A DNA stretch of 41,208 bases from Aurantimonas marianensis (GCF_024195285.1 NZ_JALHBS010000058.1:1-41208), one strand, 5' to 3'; positions 23,142 through 33,833 are shown, counted from the first letter of the stretch. Program-made: numbers and translations. Notes: generated from the letters alone by a model not told the origin.

Positions 23142-25031
23142 ATGCTCAACACGCTCCGAGGCAGCATTTCAGGCTGGACCGCGAAGATCCTTTTAGGTCT
23201 TCTCGTGATAAGCTTCGCGGTTTGGGGCATCGGCGATGCGTTCCGCGGTGGATCGGCGACGACGGTGCTGACGGCCGGCAAGACCGAGGTGTCGCTGGAG
23301 GACTACGCCTTGGCCTACAACCGCGCCCAGGCCCGCCTCGCCCAACAGATCGGCCGCCGCCCCACCGCGGAAGAATCGGAATTGTTCGGTATCGACCAAG
23401 GCGTCCTCAGCCAGCTCGTCGCCGGCGCCATGCTCGACGAACAGGGTCGTCGCATCGGCCTTGGCCTCTCGGAAGATCGTCTGGCCCGTTTGATCGCGGA
23501 CGATCCCTCGTTTCAGGACGCATCGGGAAATTTCTCGCGCAATGCGTTTCAGGCAGTCCTTTCCAACGCCCGCATCCAGGAGCGGGACTATATCCGCAGT
23601 CAGGAAGACGCCGCAATCCGCAGCCAGATCGTCGAAGCGATTTCGCAAGGCGGCAACACGCCGGTGACGTTTGAAACGGCGCTGGGTCTGTACAATGGCG
23701 AGCGCCGAACCGTCGATTACATCAGTCTGGCGCCGTCGACGGTGCCTCCGGTCGCCGATCCGGCCGACGATGTGCTGAGCGCCTATTTCGAGCAGAACAA
23801 GGACAGATATGCCGCGCCGGAGTATCGCTCGATCAGCTACGCTCTCCTGACCCCCGAAACGCTCAGCGATCCGTCGACGATCACCGACGAGCAGGTGAAG
23901 GCGGACTACGAGCAGAGCAAGGAACGCTATACCACACCGGAGCGGCGGCGGGTCCAGCAGATCGTCTTCGCGGACCAGGCGGCGGCCGATGCCGCCAAGG
24001 CGAAGCTCGAGGGCGGTGCCAGCTTTGAAGACGTCGCCAGGGAAGCCGGACGGACCGTGGCAGACACTGACCTCGGCCTCGTATCCAAGTCTGAAATTCC
24101 GGACGCGACGATTTCCGACGCGGCCTTCTCGCTTTCGGATGGTGCCATATCGGACGTCGTGGCGGGCGCCTTCGGTCCGGTCATCCTGCGCGTTACGGAA
24201 ATCCAGCCGGTGGGGGTGAGTCCGCTCGCCGATGTCTCGGACGAGATTCGCAAGGATCTGGCGCTCGTCGCGGCGAACGACACCGCGGCAACCGCGTACA
24301 ACGCTTTCGAGGATGCGCGCGCCGGTGGCGCCAGCTTCGCCGAGGCGGCCAAGGCCGCCGGCATTTCGGCCGAAACCGTGCCGGCGATCGATAGCCAGGG
24401 CAACGGTCCCGACGGCGCACCGGTGGCGGAACTTCCGGCGGCGGAGGAGCTTCTGGCCGGCGCTTTCGAAACCGAGCCAGGATTCGACAATGTGCCGATC
24501 AACTTCGAATCGAACAGCTATCTCTTCTACGACGTCGTCAGCATCGACCCCGCCCGCGAGCGCACATTCGACGAGGCACGCGACCGCGTGCTCGCCGACT
24601 GGAAAAACGATGAGACCCAGCGACTCCTGGGCGAAAAAGCCAACGCGTTGAAGGCCGAACTCGAGGCCGGCAAGAGCATGGACGAGCTGGCGGCGGAATC
24701 AGGCCTGCGCAAGCAGACGGCGGCGTCGATCACGCGCCAGTCCGGCGCGGCCGTTCTCGGTCAGGACGGCGTCGCGGCGGCGTTCTCCGGCGGAGATGGG
24801 ACGATCGCCACCGCGCGTGGTCGCGAGCCGGGCTCCCAGATTGTCCTGAAGGTCACTGAAGTCGCTCCGCCCGCCGATCCGGCTGCGAATGTCGCGGCGG
24901 AGGAGCGTCAGCAGTTAAGAAGCATTTTCGAGAACGATCTCCTGCAGAGCTACGTGACGCTCCTGCAAAACGACACGCCGCTCAGCGTCAGTCCGGCCGC
25001 CATCGAGAACGCCAAGGCGATCGTGCGGTGA
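23142..25031 (+). CDS. ppiD: Peptidylprolyl isomerase PpiD (SurA/parvulin type)
   Basis: Membrane-anchored periplasmic folding factor of 629 residues. A single N-terminal helix (about residues 13-32, [20 protein letters not shown]) anchors it. A SurA-like N-terminal chaperone domain follows, then a parvulin domain at about 265-365 ([10 protein letters not shown]..., [31 protein letters not shown]) and a second, degenerate C-terminal region. The ATG follows GGGAGACGACG; the frame is open upstream to 22851 but that part covers tpiA. It heads the ppiD-trpD-trpC-moaC-moeA run and overlaps trpD by 4 nt. PpiD before trpD is typical of Hyphomicrobiales. Confidence 0.94.
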   Translation: MLNTLRGSISGWTAKILLGLLVISFAVWGIGDAFRGGSATTVLTAGKTEVSLEDYALAYNRAQARLAQQIGRRPTAEESELFGIDQGVLSQLVAGAMLDEQGRRIGLGLSEDRLARLIADDPSFQDASGNFSRNAFQAVLSNARIQERDYIRSQEDAAIRSQIVEAISQGGNTPVTFETALGLYNGERRTVDYISLAPSTVPPVADPADDVLSAYFEQNKDRYAAPEYRSISYALLTPETLSDPSTITDEQVKADYEQSKERYTTPERRRVQQIVFADQAAADAAKAKLEGGASFEDVAREAGRTVADTDLGLVSKSEIPDATISDAAFSLSDGAISDVVAGAFGPVILRVTEIQPVGVSPLADVSDEIRKDLALVAANDTAATAYNAFEDARAGGASFAEAAKAAGISAETVPAIDSQGNGPDGAPVAELPAAEELLAGAFETEPGFDNVPINFESNSYLFYDVVSIDPARERTFDEARDRVLADWKNDETQRLLGEKANALKAELEAGKSMDELAAESGLRKQTAASITRQSGAAVLGQDGVAAAFSGGDGTIATARGREPGSQIVLKVTEVAPPADPAANVAAEERQQLRSIFENDLLQSYVTLLQNDTPLSVSPAAIENAKAIVR

Positions 25032-26059
25032 GCCAAAGTCTGAAACCCTTCATCGCCAAGGTCGCCGATGGTCAGTCGCTGACGCGATCCGAGGCGGAGG
25101 CCGCCTTCGCGGTGATGATGTCCGGCGAAGCGACCCCCTCGCAGATCGGCGGCTTCCTGATGGCGCTGCGGGTGCGCGGCGAGACCGTCGAAGAAATGGC
25201 TGGCGCCGTCTCGGTGATGCGCGCCAACATGTCGCGGGTCGCGGCGCCGCCGGACGCCATCGACATCGTCGGCACAGGCGGCGATCACGCCGGCACGCTG
25301 AACGTTTCGACCTGCTCGGCCTTCGTCCTTGCCGGGTGCGGCCTCGTCATCGCCAAGCACGGCAACCGGGCCCTGTCCTCGAAATCGGGTGCGGCGGACG
25401 TGCTGGCCGCGCTCGGGGTCGACGTCGATCTGAAGCCTGATGCGATCTCGCGGGTGCTCGCCGATGCCGGGCTGTGCTTCATGTTCGCGCCGACGCATCA
25501 CGCCGCGATGCGCTTCGTCGGTCCCAGCCGGGTCGAACTCGGCACCCGCACGATCTTCAACCTGCTCGGGCCGATGTCGAACCCGGCCGGCGTGAAGAAG
25601 CTGTTGGTCGGCGTCTTCTCACCACAATGGTTGCGGCCGCTGGCCGAGACGCTGCGCGAATTGGGCGCCGAATCCGCCTGGGTCGTGCATGGTGACGGGC
25701 TCGACGAAATGACCGTTTCGGGGACGACCGCGGTCGCGGCGCTCGAGGGAAACGGAATTCGCGAGTTTACCGTCGAACCGGAAGATGTCGGGCTCCAGCG
25801 CTCTCCGCTGGCCGCGATCAAGGGCGGCGATGCGGCGGTCAACGCCGCGGCCCTCGAAGCCGTTCTCGGTGGCGCCAAGAATGCCTATCGCGACATCGTT
25901 CTTCTCAATAGCGCCGGGGCCTTGGTGATGGCGGGCAAGGCGGAGGATCTGCGTGGTGGCGTGGCGATGGCAGCCGACGCGATCGACAACGGCCGGGCGC
26001 GAGCCGCGCTCGACCGTCTCGCGGCGGCGACGAAGACAACCGGCGCGGTGTCCGCATGA
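25028..26059 (+). CDS. trpD: Anthranilate phosphoribosyltransferase
   Basis: Second step of tryptophan synthesis: attaches phosphoribose to anthranilate. The 343-residue protein has the PRPP-binding [20 protein letters not shown], the anthranilate-site [21 protein letters not shown], and [30 protein letters not shown]. The start is a GTG inside the ppiD stop (GTGA). It overlaps trpC by 4 nt. The gene is a stand-alone TrpD, not fused to TrpG. Confidence 0.97.
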   Translation: MSQSLKPFIAKVADGQSLTRSEAEAAFAVMMSGEATPSQIGGFLMALRVRGETVEEMAGAVSVMRANMSRVAAPPDAIDIVGTGGDHAGTLNVSTCSAFVLAGCGLVIAKHGNRALSSKSGAADVLAALGVDVDLKPDAISRVLADAGLCFMFAPTHHAAMRFVGPSRVELGTRTIFNLLGPMSNPAGVKKLLVGVFSPQWLRPLAETLRELGAESAWVVHGDGLDEMTVSGTTAVAALEGNGIREFTVEPEDVGLQRSPLAAIKGGDAAVNAAALEAVLGGAKNAYRDIVLLNSAGALVMAGKAEDLRGGVAMAADAIDNGRARAALDRLAAATKTTGAVSA

Positions 26060-26871
26060 GCGACATCCTCCAGCGAATCGAAGCTTACAAGCGCGACGAG
26101 ATCGCCGCGGCCAAGCAGCGCCTGCCGCTTGCCGATCTGGAATCGGCGATCGATCCCTCGGATGCGCCGCGAGGATTTGCGGCGGCGATCCGCGGACACC
26201 ACGCCAAGGGCGGTCTGGCGCTGATCGCGGAAATCAAGAAGGCCAGCCCTTCCAAGGGCGTGATCCGGGAGAATTTCGATCCGCCGGCTCTCGCCGCCGC
26301 GTATGAGCGCGGCGGCGCTACCTGTCTCAGCGTCCTTACCGACACCCCTTCGTTTCAGGGTGCCCCCGCCTATCTGACGGCAGCGCGCGCGGCGACGACG
26401 CTGCCTGCGCTGCGCAAGGATTTCCTGTTCGACGCGTACCAGGTCGCCGAAGCGCGTGCATGGGGTGCGGACGCGATCCTGATCATCATGGCGGCCGTCG
26501 ACGACACGCTGGCGCGCGAGCTGGAATCCGCCGCCGAACATTACGGTCTCGACGTTCTGGTCGAGGTCCATGATGCGGAAGAGACCGAGCGGGCGCTGAA
26601 ACTGCGCACGCCGCTGATCGGGATCAACAATCGCAATCTTCGGACCTTCGAGACCAGCCTTGCGACGGCCGAGAGGCTGGCGGCGCTGGTGCCGGACGAC
26701 CGAATTCTCGTCGGCGAGAGCGGCATCTTCACCCACGCCGACTGCCTGCGCCTTGCCGATCGGGGCATCCGCACGGTTCTGGTCGGGGAGAGCCTGATGC
26801 GCCAGGCCGACGTGGAGGCGGCTACGCGTGTGTTGCTCGGCGCCACCCGCCAGTCGGGAACATCGTCATGA
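26056..26871 (+). CDS. trpC: Indole-3-glycerol phosphate synthase
   Basis: Closes the indole ring in tryptophan synthesis. The 271-residue (beta/alpha)8 protein has the catalytic Lys and Glu segments [63 protein letters not shown] and the phosphate site [12 protein letters not shown]. It overlaps trpD and moaC by 4 nt (ATGA at both ends). It is a monofunctional TrpC; TrpF is not in the window. Confidence 0.97.
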   Translation: MSDILQRIEAYKRDEIAAAKQRLPLADLESAIDPSDAPRGFAAAIRGHHAKGGLALIAEIKKASPSKGVIRENFDPPALAAAYERGGATCLSVLTDTPSFQGAPAYLTAARAATTLPALRKDFLFDAYQVAEARAWGADAILIIMAAVDDTLARELESAAEHYGLDVLVEVHDAEETERALKLRTPLIGINNRNLRTFETSLATAERLAALVPDDRILVGESGIFTHADCLRLADRGIRTVLVGESLMRQADVEAATRVLLGATRQSGTSS

Positions 26872-27365
26872 CCGCCACGAAGCAATCCGGCCTAACCCAT
26901 CTCGACGCGACCGGCGCAGCCTCGATGGTCGATGTCGGCGACAAGGACGACACCGTCAGGGTCGCGGAGGCCGAGGGCTTCGTCGCCATGCAACCGGCCA
27001 CACTGGACCTGATCCTCGCCGGCGAAGCCAAAAAGGGCGACGTCATCGGCATTGCGCGGATCGCCGGCATCATGGCGGCCAAGCGCACGCACGAGCTGAT
27101 TCCCCTTTGCCATCCGCTGATGCTCGAGAAGATCGGCGTCGAAATAACGCCGGTTTCCACCCTGCCCGGTCTGCGCGTCACGGCGCTGGCCAAGGTCAGC
27201 GGCAAGACCGGCGTGGAAATGGAGGCGCTCACGGCGGTCTCTGTGGCCTGCCTGACGATCTACGACATGGCCAAGGCCGTGGACCGCTCGATGCGCGTTT
27301 CCGGCATCCGGCTGCTGTCGAAGTCCGGCGGCCGTTCCGGCGACTTCACGGCGGACGCGTCGTGA
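26868..27365 (+). CDS. moaC: Cyclic pyranopterin monophosphate synthase MoaC
   Basis: Early step of molybdenum cofactor synthesis, acting after MoaA to give cyclic pyranopterin monophosphate. The 165 residues contain [16 protein letters not shown], the active-site segment [34 protein letters not shown] and the catalytic KAVDRSM. It overlaps trpC and moeA by 4 nt. In rhizobia moaC and moeA commonly sit behind trpDC. The cofactor would serve molybdoenzymes such as SorA further along this window. Confidence 0.97.
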   Translation: MTATKQSGLTHLDATGAASMVDVGDKDDTVRVAEAEGFVAMQPATLDLILAGEAKKGDVIGIARIAGIMAAKRTHELIPLCHPLMLEKIGVEITPVSTLPGLRVTALAKVSGKTGVEMEALTAVSVACLTIYDMAKAVDRSMRVSGIRLLSKSGGRSGDFTADAS

Positions 27366-28600
27366 GTCTGCTTCCCGTCGAGGAGGCCTATAGACGATTG
27401 GTGGAGAGCGCGTCGCCGCTTGCCTGCACCGAAACTCTGCCACTGCTGCGGCTGGCCAGACGCGTCCTCGCGCAGGATGTTCTGGCCCGCCGCACCCAAC
27501 CTTCCTTCGATGCCTCGGCCATGGATGGCTACGCCGTCCGCTCGGCCGACGCGACAGCGCCGTTCCGAGCCCTGCGGGTCGTCGGCGAGTCCGCCGCTGG
27601 GTGCGCGTTCACGGGGACCGTGGAACCCGGCGAGGCGGTGCGTATTTTCACCGGAGCACCAGTGCCGAAAGGCGCCGACGCGGTTCTGATCCAGGAACAG
27701 GCCCAGGTGGAAACCGACGGCACGGTACGTCCCACCGCCTCCGTCGATTTCCGCCAATATATCAGGGACGCCGGCATCGATTTCATCGAAGGCGAGACCC
27801 TGCTGGCGAACGGGACCTGGCTGACGCCCGGCGCGATCGCACTGATCGCGAGCGCCGGTCATACGTCTCTGAAGGTTCTGGCAAGGCCGAAAGTGGCGAT
27901 TCTCGCCACCGGCGACGAACTCGTGCAGCCGGGCGAGCCGGTGGGCGACTGGCAGATCGTCGCTTCCAATTCCTTCGGGGTCGCGGCAATGGTTGCGGAA
28001 GCCGGCGGTGAGATCATCGACTGCGGCATCGCACGCGACCGCGCGCCCGACATCGATGCGGGCCTCACGCGCGCCATCGACGAAAAGGCCGACATTTTCG
28101 TCACGATCGGCGGCGCATCCGTCGGCGATCACGACCTGGTTGGCAAGGTGTTCGCCGCCCGCGGCGTCGCGCTCGATTTCTGGAAGGTCGCGATGCGTCC
28201 CGGCAAGCCATTGATGGCCGGGCGGCTCGACGAACTGACCATTGTCGGGCTGCCCGGCAATCCGGCCTCTTCCATGGTCGCCGCGACGCTGTTCCTGGCG
28301 CCCCTGGTGCGCCGCTTGGCGGGACTCCCCGATCGCCCGCTCTACCGGCAGGGGTTGCTCGGCGCGCCGATGCCTGAAAACGGCATGCGGACCGACTTCG
28401 TCCGCACGCGGCTTCAGACCGGGGAGGATGGCGCCGTCCGGGTTATCCCGCTACCACGCCAGGATTCCTCCCTCCTGTCGACCTACGCGCGGGCCGACGC
28501 GCTTCTCGTGCGGCCGCCGTCGGCACCTCCTGCGCGCGCCGGCGAGGCTTGCCGCTTCGTTGTCCTCGACGAATGGAAGGGTCTTGCGGAACACAACTAG
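27362..28600 (+). CDS. moeA: Molybdopterin molybdenumtransferase MoeA
   Basis: Inserts molybdate into adenylylated molybdopterin. The 412-residue protein has [52 protein letters not shown], the active-site [16 protein letters not shown] and [12 protein letters not shown]. The start is a GTG that overlaps the moaC stop (GTGA). The longer frame from 26828 crosses moaC and is rejected. The stop codon lies within the first SOS box of lexA, so the repressor site overlaps the end of this gene. Confidence 0.96.
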   Translation: MSLLPVEEAYRRLVESASPLACTETLPLLRLARRVLAQDVLARRTQPSFDASAMDGYAVRSADATAPFRALRVVGESAAGCAFTGTVEPGEAVRIFTGAPVPKGADAVLIQEQAQVETDGTVRPTASVDFRQYIRDAGIDFIEGETLLANGTWLTPGAIALIASAGHTSLKVLARPKVAILATGDELVQPGEPVGDWQIVASNSFGVAAMVAEAGGEIIDCGIARDRAPDIDAGLTRAIDEKADIFVTIGGASVGDHDLVGKVFAARGVALDFWKVAMRPGKPLMAGRLDELTIVGLPGNPASSMVAATLFLAPLVRRLAGLPDRPLYRQGLLGAPMPENGMRTDFVRTRLQTGEDGAVRVIPLPRQDSSLLSTYARADALLVRPPSAPPARAGEACRFVVLDEWKGLAEHN

Positions 28601-28603
28601 AAC
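28589..28603. promoter_or_regulatory. SOS (LexA) box 1 upstream of lexA
   Basis: GAAC-N7-GAAC, which on the other strand is the alphaproteobacterial SOS box GTTC-N7-GTTC with both halves exact. It overlaps the moeA stop codon, 41 bp before the lexA ATG. Confidence 0.88.
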
Positions 28604-28613
28604 AGATAGGTTT

Positions 28614-28628
28614 GTTCAGGTTTTGTTT
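28614..28628. promoter_or_regulatory. SOS (LexA) box 2 upstream of lexA
   Basis: GTTC-N7-GTTT, one mismatch from the GTTC-N7-GTTC box, 10 bp after box 1 and in the opposite orientation. It ends 15 bp before the lexA start. Two sites suggest tight autorepression. Confidence 0.65.
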
Positions 28629-28643
28629 TAGGGAGTCATCTCC

Positions 28644-29375
28644 ATGCTGACACGCAAGCAGCACGACCTTTTGTCGTTCATTCACGAACGGCTGAGGGAT
28701 ACGGGGGTGCCTCCCTCCTTCGACGAAATGAAGGACGCGCTCGAACTTCGCTCGAAATCCGGCATACACCGCCTGATCACCGCCCTCGAGGAGCGAGGCT
28801 TCATCCGGCGTCTGCCCAATCGCGCGCGGGCGCTGGAGATCCTCAAGCTGCCCGAAGCAATGCAGAGCGGGCGCCCCGCTCCGGTAGGCCGCGCCGGCTT
28901 CACGCCGAGCGTGATCGAAGGGAGTCGTGACGTCACGCGCAAATCGTCAGAGCCGGTCTCTCGGCGCGCGTCGACGAGAGCGTCGGAGTCGGCCTCGGTC
29001 GCGATCCCGGTGATGGGCCGGATCGCCGCCGGCGTTCCCATTTCGGCGATCCAGCACACCACCCATTCCCTCGCCGTGCCGCCGAACATGCTCGGTGGTG
29101 GTGAGCATTATGCGCTCGAGGTCAAGGGCGATTCGATGATCGAGGCCGGCATTCTCGACGGCGACACGGTGGTGATCCGCCGCGCCGATACGGCGACCCC
29201 CGGAGAGATCGTCGTCGCGCTGGTCGACGAGGAGGAGGCCACGCTGAAGCGGTTTCGCCGCCGCGGCAATACGATCGCACTGGAGGCCGCCAACCCGGCG
29301 TATGAAACGCGGATATTCGGCTCCGAGCGGGTCAAGGTTCAGGGCCGGCTGGTCGGGCTCATCCGCAAATACTGA
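28644..29375 (+). CDS. lexA: LexA repressor
   Basis: SOS-response repressor and self-cleaving serine peptidase of 243 residues, a typical alphaproteobacterial length. The N-terminal winged helix ([47 protein letters not shown]) binds DNA. The linker is long and Ser/Arg-rich. The cleavage site is Ala129-Gly130 in GRIAAGVP. The catalytic residues are Ser164 (GDSM) and Lys202 (ATLKRF). An AGGGAG ribosome-binding site precedes the ATG. It follows moeA by 43 bp, with two SOS boxes between, so it has its own promoter. Nothing is coupled downstream. Confidence 0.98.
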   Translation: MLTRKQHDLLSFIHERLRDTGVPPSFDEMKDALELRSKSGIHRLITALEERGFIRRLPNRARALEILKLPEAMQSGRPAPVGRAGFTPSVIEGSRDVTRKSSEPVSRRASTRASESASVAIPVMGRIAAGVPISAIQHTTHSLAVPPNMLGGGEHYALEVKGDSMIEAGILDGDTVVIRRADTATPGEIVVALVDEEEATLKRFRRRGNTIALEAANPAYETRIFGSERVKVQGRLVGLIRKY

Positions 29376-29399
29376 GGGCCGGGCCGGCGTATCGGCAAC

Positions 29400-29418
29400 C
29401 GCTGGCGTCGAGCCAGCG
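29400..29418 (+). terminator. Hairpin after lexA
   Basis: CGCTGGC and GCCAGCG pair perfectly with a 5-nt loop, 25 nt after the lexA stop. No U-run follows, but the position fits a terminator. Confidence 0.4.
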
Positions 29419-29473
29419 ATCCCGACGTTAGGCATCCGCGATCTGGCGCGAGGGCACCCGGGCGAAACGCGGT

Positions 29474-29740
29474 TCAGGCGTCTCCCGATTCGATTGCCCG
29501 GCTTCGAGCTTCTCCTTCATTCAGGAGAGGCGGTCGACCTGCCAGAATTTCAGAATAATATTCGGCTGACTTCTCTGGACATATCTCGATATACGGGACA
29601 TGGCGTCCTTCGCGCTCTGGTTCCGCCGATGGCGACTGTCGCGCTTCGGGCGCACGGTCGAAAGACGCTATCGTTTCCGCCGAACGATCAGAAGTGATAA
29701 ATTCCCAACCCCGTTGCTGGAGCGGCGCTGCGATCTCCAT
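29474..29740 (-). CDS. Doubtful small hypothetical protein
   Basis: Leftward frame of 88 codons beginning MEIAAPLQQRGWEFITSD. I recognise no domain, signal peptide or membrane helix. Its third codon positions are only about half G or C, unlike the strongly G/C-biased neighbours, and no clear ribosome-binding site precedes the ATG. It may be a decayed gene fragment, a foreign small gene or chance. It is included only because nothing else explains this part of the spacer. Confidence 0.2.
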   Translation of the reverse strand: MEIAAPLQQRGWEFITSDRSAETIASFDRAPEARQSPSAEPEREGRHVPYIEICPEKSAEYYSEILAGRPPLLNEGEARSRAIESGDA

Positions 29741-29894
29741 TACGTCTGTTCTCGGGACGATGGCTGCCAGAGCCGCGGCGCCGATCGAAGGCCTTGCCAG
29801 ATTCGGATTTGGGGAAAATCGGTATTCGCTGTGGTATCGCTTCGATCGCTAAGGTGGGCTCAGCCAAATCGGTAAATATCCGGAGCGACCGAGA

Positions 29895-32651
29895 ATGGAG
29901 TATCGTGGGTTCCCCCACCGGCGAAAGCCGGATCACGTAGCCGGGCTGAACGACGCAGCGTCGGGCGAAGGGACGATCGTCTGGCATGCGCTCGACCCGG
30001 CGGCGGCGCTGGAGCGGGCTGCCGCACAACCCGAGGGTCTCACGGCCGCCGAGGCGGCGGCGCGGCTTGAGCGCTACGGTCCGAACGCCTTACCGGAAGC
30101 GCCGCGACGCGGGCCCCTGGCCCGCTTTTTAGCCCAGTTCAACAATCTCCTCATCTACGTTCTGATTGCTTCCGGGGTCGTGACGGCGTTGCTCGGCCAT
30201 TGGACCGACACGCTGGTGATCTTCGCCGTCGTCATCCTCAACGCGGTCATCGGTTTCTGGCAGGAAGGGCGGGCGGAGGATTCACTCGCTGCCGTGCGTT
30301 CGATGCTCTCGGCGCAGGCCTCGGTGTTGCGCGACGGAGAGCGCGCGGCCCTTTCGGCCGCCGAGTTGGTCCCGGGCGACGTTGTCCTGATCGAAGCGGG
30401 TGACCGTGTGCCGGCCGATCTGCGGCTGCTCGAAACGCGGGGACTTCGCGCCCAGGAGGCGGCTCTGACCGGTGAATCGGTGCCGGTTGTTAAGGAGACG
30501 GCACCGGTGGCCGATCATGCGGCGCTGGGAGATCGCACCTCGATGGCGTTCTCCGGTACCCTCGTCACTTCAGGTCGTGGCAAAGGGCTCGTGGTCGCTA
30601 CCGGCGTGCACGCCGAGATCGGGCGAATCGGCACGATGCTGGAGAGCATCGAGGAAATCACCACGCCGCTGCTGAAACAGATCGACCGGTTCGCGCGGTG
30701 GCTGACCGCGGTGATCCTCGCCGCTAGCGGCGCCGTCTTTGCCTTCGCGGTGCTCGCGCGCGGCTATGCGCCGGAGGATGCCTTCCTGGTCATGGTCGGA
30801 ATGGCGGTGGCCGCGATTCCGGAGGGGCTGCCAGCCGTCTTGACCATCACGCTCGCGCTCGGCGTGCAGCGTATGGCGCGGCGGCAGGCCATCATCCGCA
30901 AGCTGCCGGCCGTCGAGACGCTGGGTGCCGTCTCCGTCATCTGCACCGACAAGACCGGCACCTTGACGCGGAACGAGATGGTCGTGCGGACGGTGGTCAT
31001 CGAAGCGGCCGGCGAAGCGATCGCGGTCACCGGCGATGGCTATGCTCCCGACGGTGAATTGCGCGCCACGGGGGCGCGTTCGACCGTCGATCAGGCCGAT
31101 ACCCTTCGCCATTTCGCGCGCGCTGCCTTGTTATGCAACGACGCCCAGCTGCATCGCGGCGGCGATGGCGCGTGGAGCGTCGCCGGCGACCCGATGGAGG
31201 GGGCGCTGCTTGCTCTCGCCCACAAAACCGGCCTCGACCCTATCATCGAGCGCGCCCGCCATCGCCGGCTCGATGATATTCCCTTCGACGCCGCGCACCG
31301 TTTCATGGCCACGCTCAACCAGGATGGCGAGGGTGGTAACACGATCTACCTGAAAGGTGCGCCGGACCATGTCATCACCCGCTGCGCGGACCAGGTCGCC
31401 GTTGACGGGCTCGTGCGTCTGGATGCGGAAGCATGGTTGGAACGGATCGATGCATTGGCCCGGGAAGGCCAGCGCGTGCTTGCCTTTGCCGTGAAATCGG
31501 TGGGCGACCGGGCGACGCTAAGCATGAACGACGTGGCGGAGGGCTTCACGCTGCTCGGCATCGCCGGTTTCATCGATCCCCCGCGTGCGGAAGCCATCGA
31601 AGCGGTCGCCGATTGCGCCCGCGCCGGCATCGACGTCAAGATGATCACCGGCGATCATGCGGTCACCGCGCTCGCTATCGCCGGTCAACTCGGACTCAAA
31701 ACGCGTAACGGCGTGCTGACCGGCAACGAGATCGAAGCGATGGACGACGGTGAGCTACGTGGCCGCGTCGCCGATGTGGACGTATTCGCCAGAGCCGCGC
31801 CGGAGCACAAGCTGCGGCTCGTCGAAGCGCTGCAGGCCGATGGCAAGGTTGTTGCCATGACCGGCGACGGTGTCAACGACGCCCCTGCCCTCAAACGCGC
31901 GGATGTGGGGGTGGCGATGGGCATAAAGGGCACCGAAGCCGCCAAGGAGGCTGCGCGCGTGGTGCTGGCCGACGATAATTTCGCCTCGATCGTCGCGGCC
32001 GTGCGCGAGGGGCGCACGATCTACGACAACATCCGCAAGGTCATCGCCTGGACGCTGCCGACCAATGGCGGCGAGTCGCTGGTGATCGTCGGGGCGATCC
32101 TTCTGGGCTTCGTGCTTCCGGTCTCTCCCGTACAGATCCTGTGGATCAACATGGTGACCGCCGTCGCGCTCGGTCTGACACTGTCCTTCGAGCCGGCCGA
32201 GCCGTCGGTGATGGAGCGACGACCGCGACCCGGCAACGTGTCGCTGCTCGACATGGAAATGGTCTGGCGGATCGTCCTCGTTTCCGTGCTGTTCGCGGTC
32301 GCCGTCTTTGTTCTCTTCTTCTGGTCGATCGAACGCGGAGATGAACTGGCCTACGCGCGAACCCTCGTCGTCAACCTGATCGTCGTCATGGAAATCTTCT
32401 ATCTGTTTTCCGTTCGCTATCTGCACCTGACCTCGTTGACGCTCACTGGCGTCGTCGGCACCCGGGCGGTGCTCATCGGCGTCGGCCTCACGGTCATTCT
32501 GCAACTGGTCTTCACTTACGCACCCTTCATGCAGGTCGTGTTCGAGACACGACCGGTCGCCTTCGTCGATGGCGCGATCGTCGTCGGCATCGGCGTGGGA
32601 CTGCTGGCCGTTCTGGAGGGCGAGAAATGGGTCCGGCGCATGGTGTTGTGA
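29895..32651 (+). CDS. Type II cation-transporting P-type ATPase
   Basis: Inner-membrane cation pump of 918 residues with the layout of the Ca2+/PMA1-like P2 group. It has an N-terminal cation ATPase domain ([19 protein letters not shown]), the actuator motif LTGESVPV, the phosphorylated Asp352 in [13 protein letters not shown], and the hinge [21 protein letters not shown]. There are four helices before the catalytic loops and six after it. Membrane-site residues: helix 4 PEGLP with Glu as in Ca2+ pumps; helix 5 Asn-Gly-Gly-Glu; helix 6 reads NMVTAVALG, with Ala where Ca2+ pumps have Asp. The ion is therefore uncertain; Ca2+ by full SERCA chemistry is unlikely. There is no heavy-metal CPC motif and no N-terminal metal-binding domain, so it is not a copper pump. 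The start ATG lacks a strong ribosome-binding site. Confidence 0.9.
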   Translation: MEYRGFPHRRKPDHVAGLNDAASGEGTIVWHALDPAAALERAAAQPEGLTAAEAAARLERYGPNALPEAPRRGPLARFLAQFNNLLIYVLIASGVVTALLGHWTDTLVIFAVVILNAVIGFWQEGRAEDSLAAVRSMLSAQASVLRDGERAALSAAELVPGDVVLIEAGDRVPADLRLLETRGLRAQEAALTGESVPVVKETAPVADHAALGDRTSMAFSGTLVTSGRGKGLVVATGVHAEIGRIGTMLESIEEITTPLLKQIDRFARWLTAVILAASGAVFAFAVLARGYAPEDAFLVMVGMAVAAIPEGLPAVLTITLALGVQRMARRQAIIRKLPAVETLGAVSVICTDKTGTLTRNEMVVRTVVIEAAGEAIAVTGDGYAPDGELRATGARSTVDQADTLRHFARAALLCNDAQLHRGGDGAWSVAGDPMEGALLALAHKTGLDPIIERARHRRLDDIPFDAAHRFMATLNQDGEGGNTIYLKGAPDHVITRCADQVAVDGLVRLDAEAWLERIDALAREGQRVLAFAVKSVGDRATLSMNDVAEGFTLLGIAGFIDPPRAEAIEAVADCARAGIDVKMITGDHAVTALAIAGQLGLKTRNGVLTGNEIEAMDDGELRGRVADVDVFARAAPEHKLRLVEALQADGKVVAMTGDGVNDAPALKRADVGVAMGIKGTEAAKEAARVVLADDNFASIVAAVREGRTIYDNIRKVIAWTLPTNGGESLVIVGAILLGFVLPVSPVQILWINMVTAVALGLTLSFEPAEPSVMERRPRPGNVSLLDMEMVWRIVLVSVLFAVAVFVLFFWSIERGDELAYARTLVVNLIVVMEIFYLFSVRYLHLTSLTLTGVVGTRAVLIGVGLTVILQLVFTYAPFMQVVFETRPVAFVDGAIVVGIGVGLLAVLEGEKWVRRMVL

Positions 32652-32937
32652 CGGCCGTGCGGCCTATCGTAACCGCGCAACGCCCTGCAGTCTTTGCGAT
32701 CAAAGCGGCGATGCCGGACACCATCCCGCCGAAGGTATTGGTCGGATCGTGATGGCATACTCGAGGTTGCGATCATGCCGCAGGTTCGCCCGTTCGAGCG
32801 TCATGCATGCACCAAGCCCGCAGCTTCAGAGCAAATCTCGAGTGGTCACGGGAGGCGGTAATGGTCGAAGCGATCTTGACCTAACCGGCCGGGGTCCCCT
32901 AACCGAGTGGGTATAGGCCCAGCGAAGGGAAGCCAGA

Positions 32938-33357
32938 ATGAAAAATCGCGCGCTCATTCTCACGACCGTTCTCGTGGCTACGGCCCTTGCCATCTGGTGG
33001 CGTCTCGACGGTCGAGGCGGGGACGGTGCCGGCGCTGGAGTAGCCCTGGCGGAAGTGGTCGTTCCGGAACTGACCGCCGAGGAAAGTCGGGGTGAGACGC
33101 TTTTCAATGCCAATTGTGCGACCTGCCATGGCGCCAACGCCGCTGGACGAAGCGGCAAGGCGCCTCCTCTTGTGCACAATATTTATGAGCCGAACCACCA
33201 CGCCGACGCGGCTTTCCAGCTGGCCGTGCAGAACGGCGTACGCGATCATCACTGGGGGTTCGGCAACATGCCGCCGATCGAAGGGGTTTCGCCGAAGAAC
33301 GTCAGCCAGATCGCCGCATATGTTCGAGCGTTGCAGCGTGCCAATGGGATCCAATAA
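32938..33357 (+). CDS. Periplasmic mono-heme cytochrome c
   Basis: Class I cytochrome c of 139 residues. A signal or anchor helix at residues 5-22 is followed by a Gly/Ala-rich spacer. The heme motif CATCH occupies Cys60, Cys63 and His64, and the likely axial ligand is Met111 in GFGNMPP. The rest resembles short soluble electron carriers (LTAEESRGETLFNANCATCHG at the start of the heme domain). It may stay anchored, since no clear cleavage site is seen after the hydrophobic helix. An AAGGGAAG ribosome-binding site precedes the ATG. It starts the run of exported proteins before sorAB and could take electrons from SorB (inference). Confidence 0.88.
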   Translation: MKNRALILTTVLVATALAIWWRLDGRGGDGAGAGVALAEVVVPELTAEESRGETLFNANCATCHGANAAGRSGKAPPLVHNIYEPNHHADAAFQLAVQNGVRDHHWGFGNMPPIEGVSPKNVSQIAAYVRALQRANGIQ

Positions 33358-33443
33358 TCCCGCGACGGCCGAATGGCATAATTCACGATTCATTGATTAG
33401 ATGGGATAGGGAATACTTAAGCGGAGATTGTTACCGTACTGCC

Positions 33444-33785
33444 ATGAGGTTGTTGTTCCTTATCCTGCTAGTGACGGTCTTGGCGATGACGCACAGCGGC
33501 GGCGCGGTCGCCGCATCAGCCAGTGTCGCGCATCGCGGCCCGCTCATTGCGGACGTCCCATCGGCAACGGCTGATGACGGCGACGGTCTCACCAGGGTCG
33601 TGGATTGCTGCGACGACAAAATCAATGCTTGGCACAGGATGTCCCAGTGTCCCGTGGACTGCGGGGTCACTCTGTCCGGATTCGCCGCGGCGCCCCCTGA
33701 CGACGGGCGAGAGCGGCTTTTCACCGGCGCCTTGTCGGCAGCTTCAGGGTGCCGTACTGGCTTATTTCGTCCTCCGATCAGCTGA
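33444..33785 (+). CDS. Small Cys-rich secreted protein of unknown function
   Basis: Protein of 113 residues with a clear signal peptide (MRLLFLILLVTVLAMTHSGGAVA) and a mature part holding a cysteine set DCCDD, SQCPVDCG and a later single Cys. I do not recognise the family with certainty. The general layout, a signal peptide, a CC pair, two more Cys and a Pro-Pro tail, recalls small periplasmic proteins often found near copper-resistance genes; this is only a resemblance. The ribosome-binding site is weak. It lies between a cytochrome c and an L,D-transpeptidase, and 87 and 49 bp separate it from them. Confidence 0.55.
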   Translation: MRLLFLILLVTVLAMTHSGGAVAASASVAHRGPLIADVPSATADDGDGLTRVVDCCDDKINAWHRMSQCPVDCGVTLSGFAAAPPDDGRERLFTGALSAASGCRTGLFRPPIS

Positions 33786-33833
33786 CGTTCCGCTTCGGAC
33801 ATCGATCGCGGTGTCCCCTCCCTTTGACGTAAG

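Larger units (their letters stand above)
29376..29894. other. 519-bp spacer without a recognised gene
   Basis: Between lexA and the P-type ATPase. It has visibly lower GC content around 29530-29720 than the flanking genes. It contains a hairpin at 29400-29418, a small stem at 29511-29528 (TCTCCT / AGGAGA) and one doubtful leftward reading frame (29474-29740). I see no tRNA or insertion-sequence end. The ATPase promoter must lie in its right part. Confidence 0.6.

Noticed and set aside
29600-29875. Rightward Arg-rich open frame of 91 codons
   Set aside because: Very high Arg content, no ribosome-binding site, no domain; looks like a chance frame.
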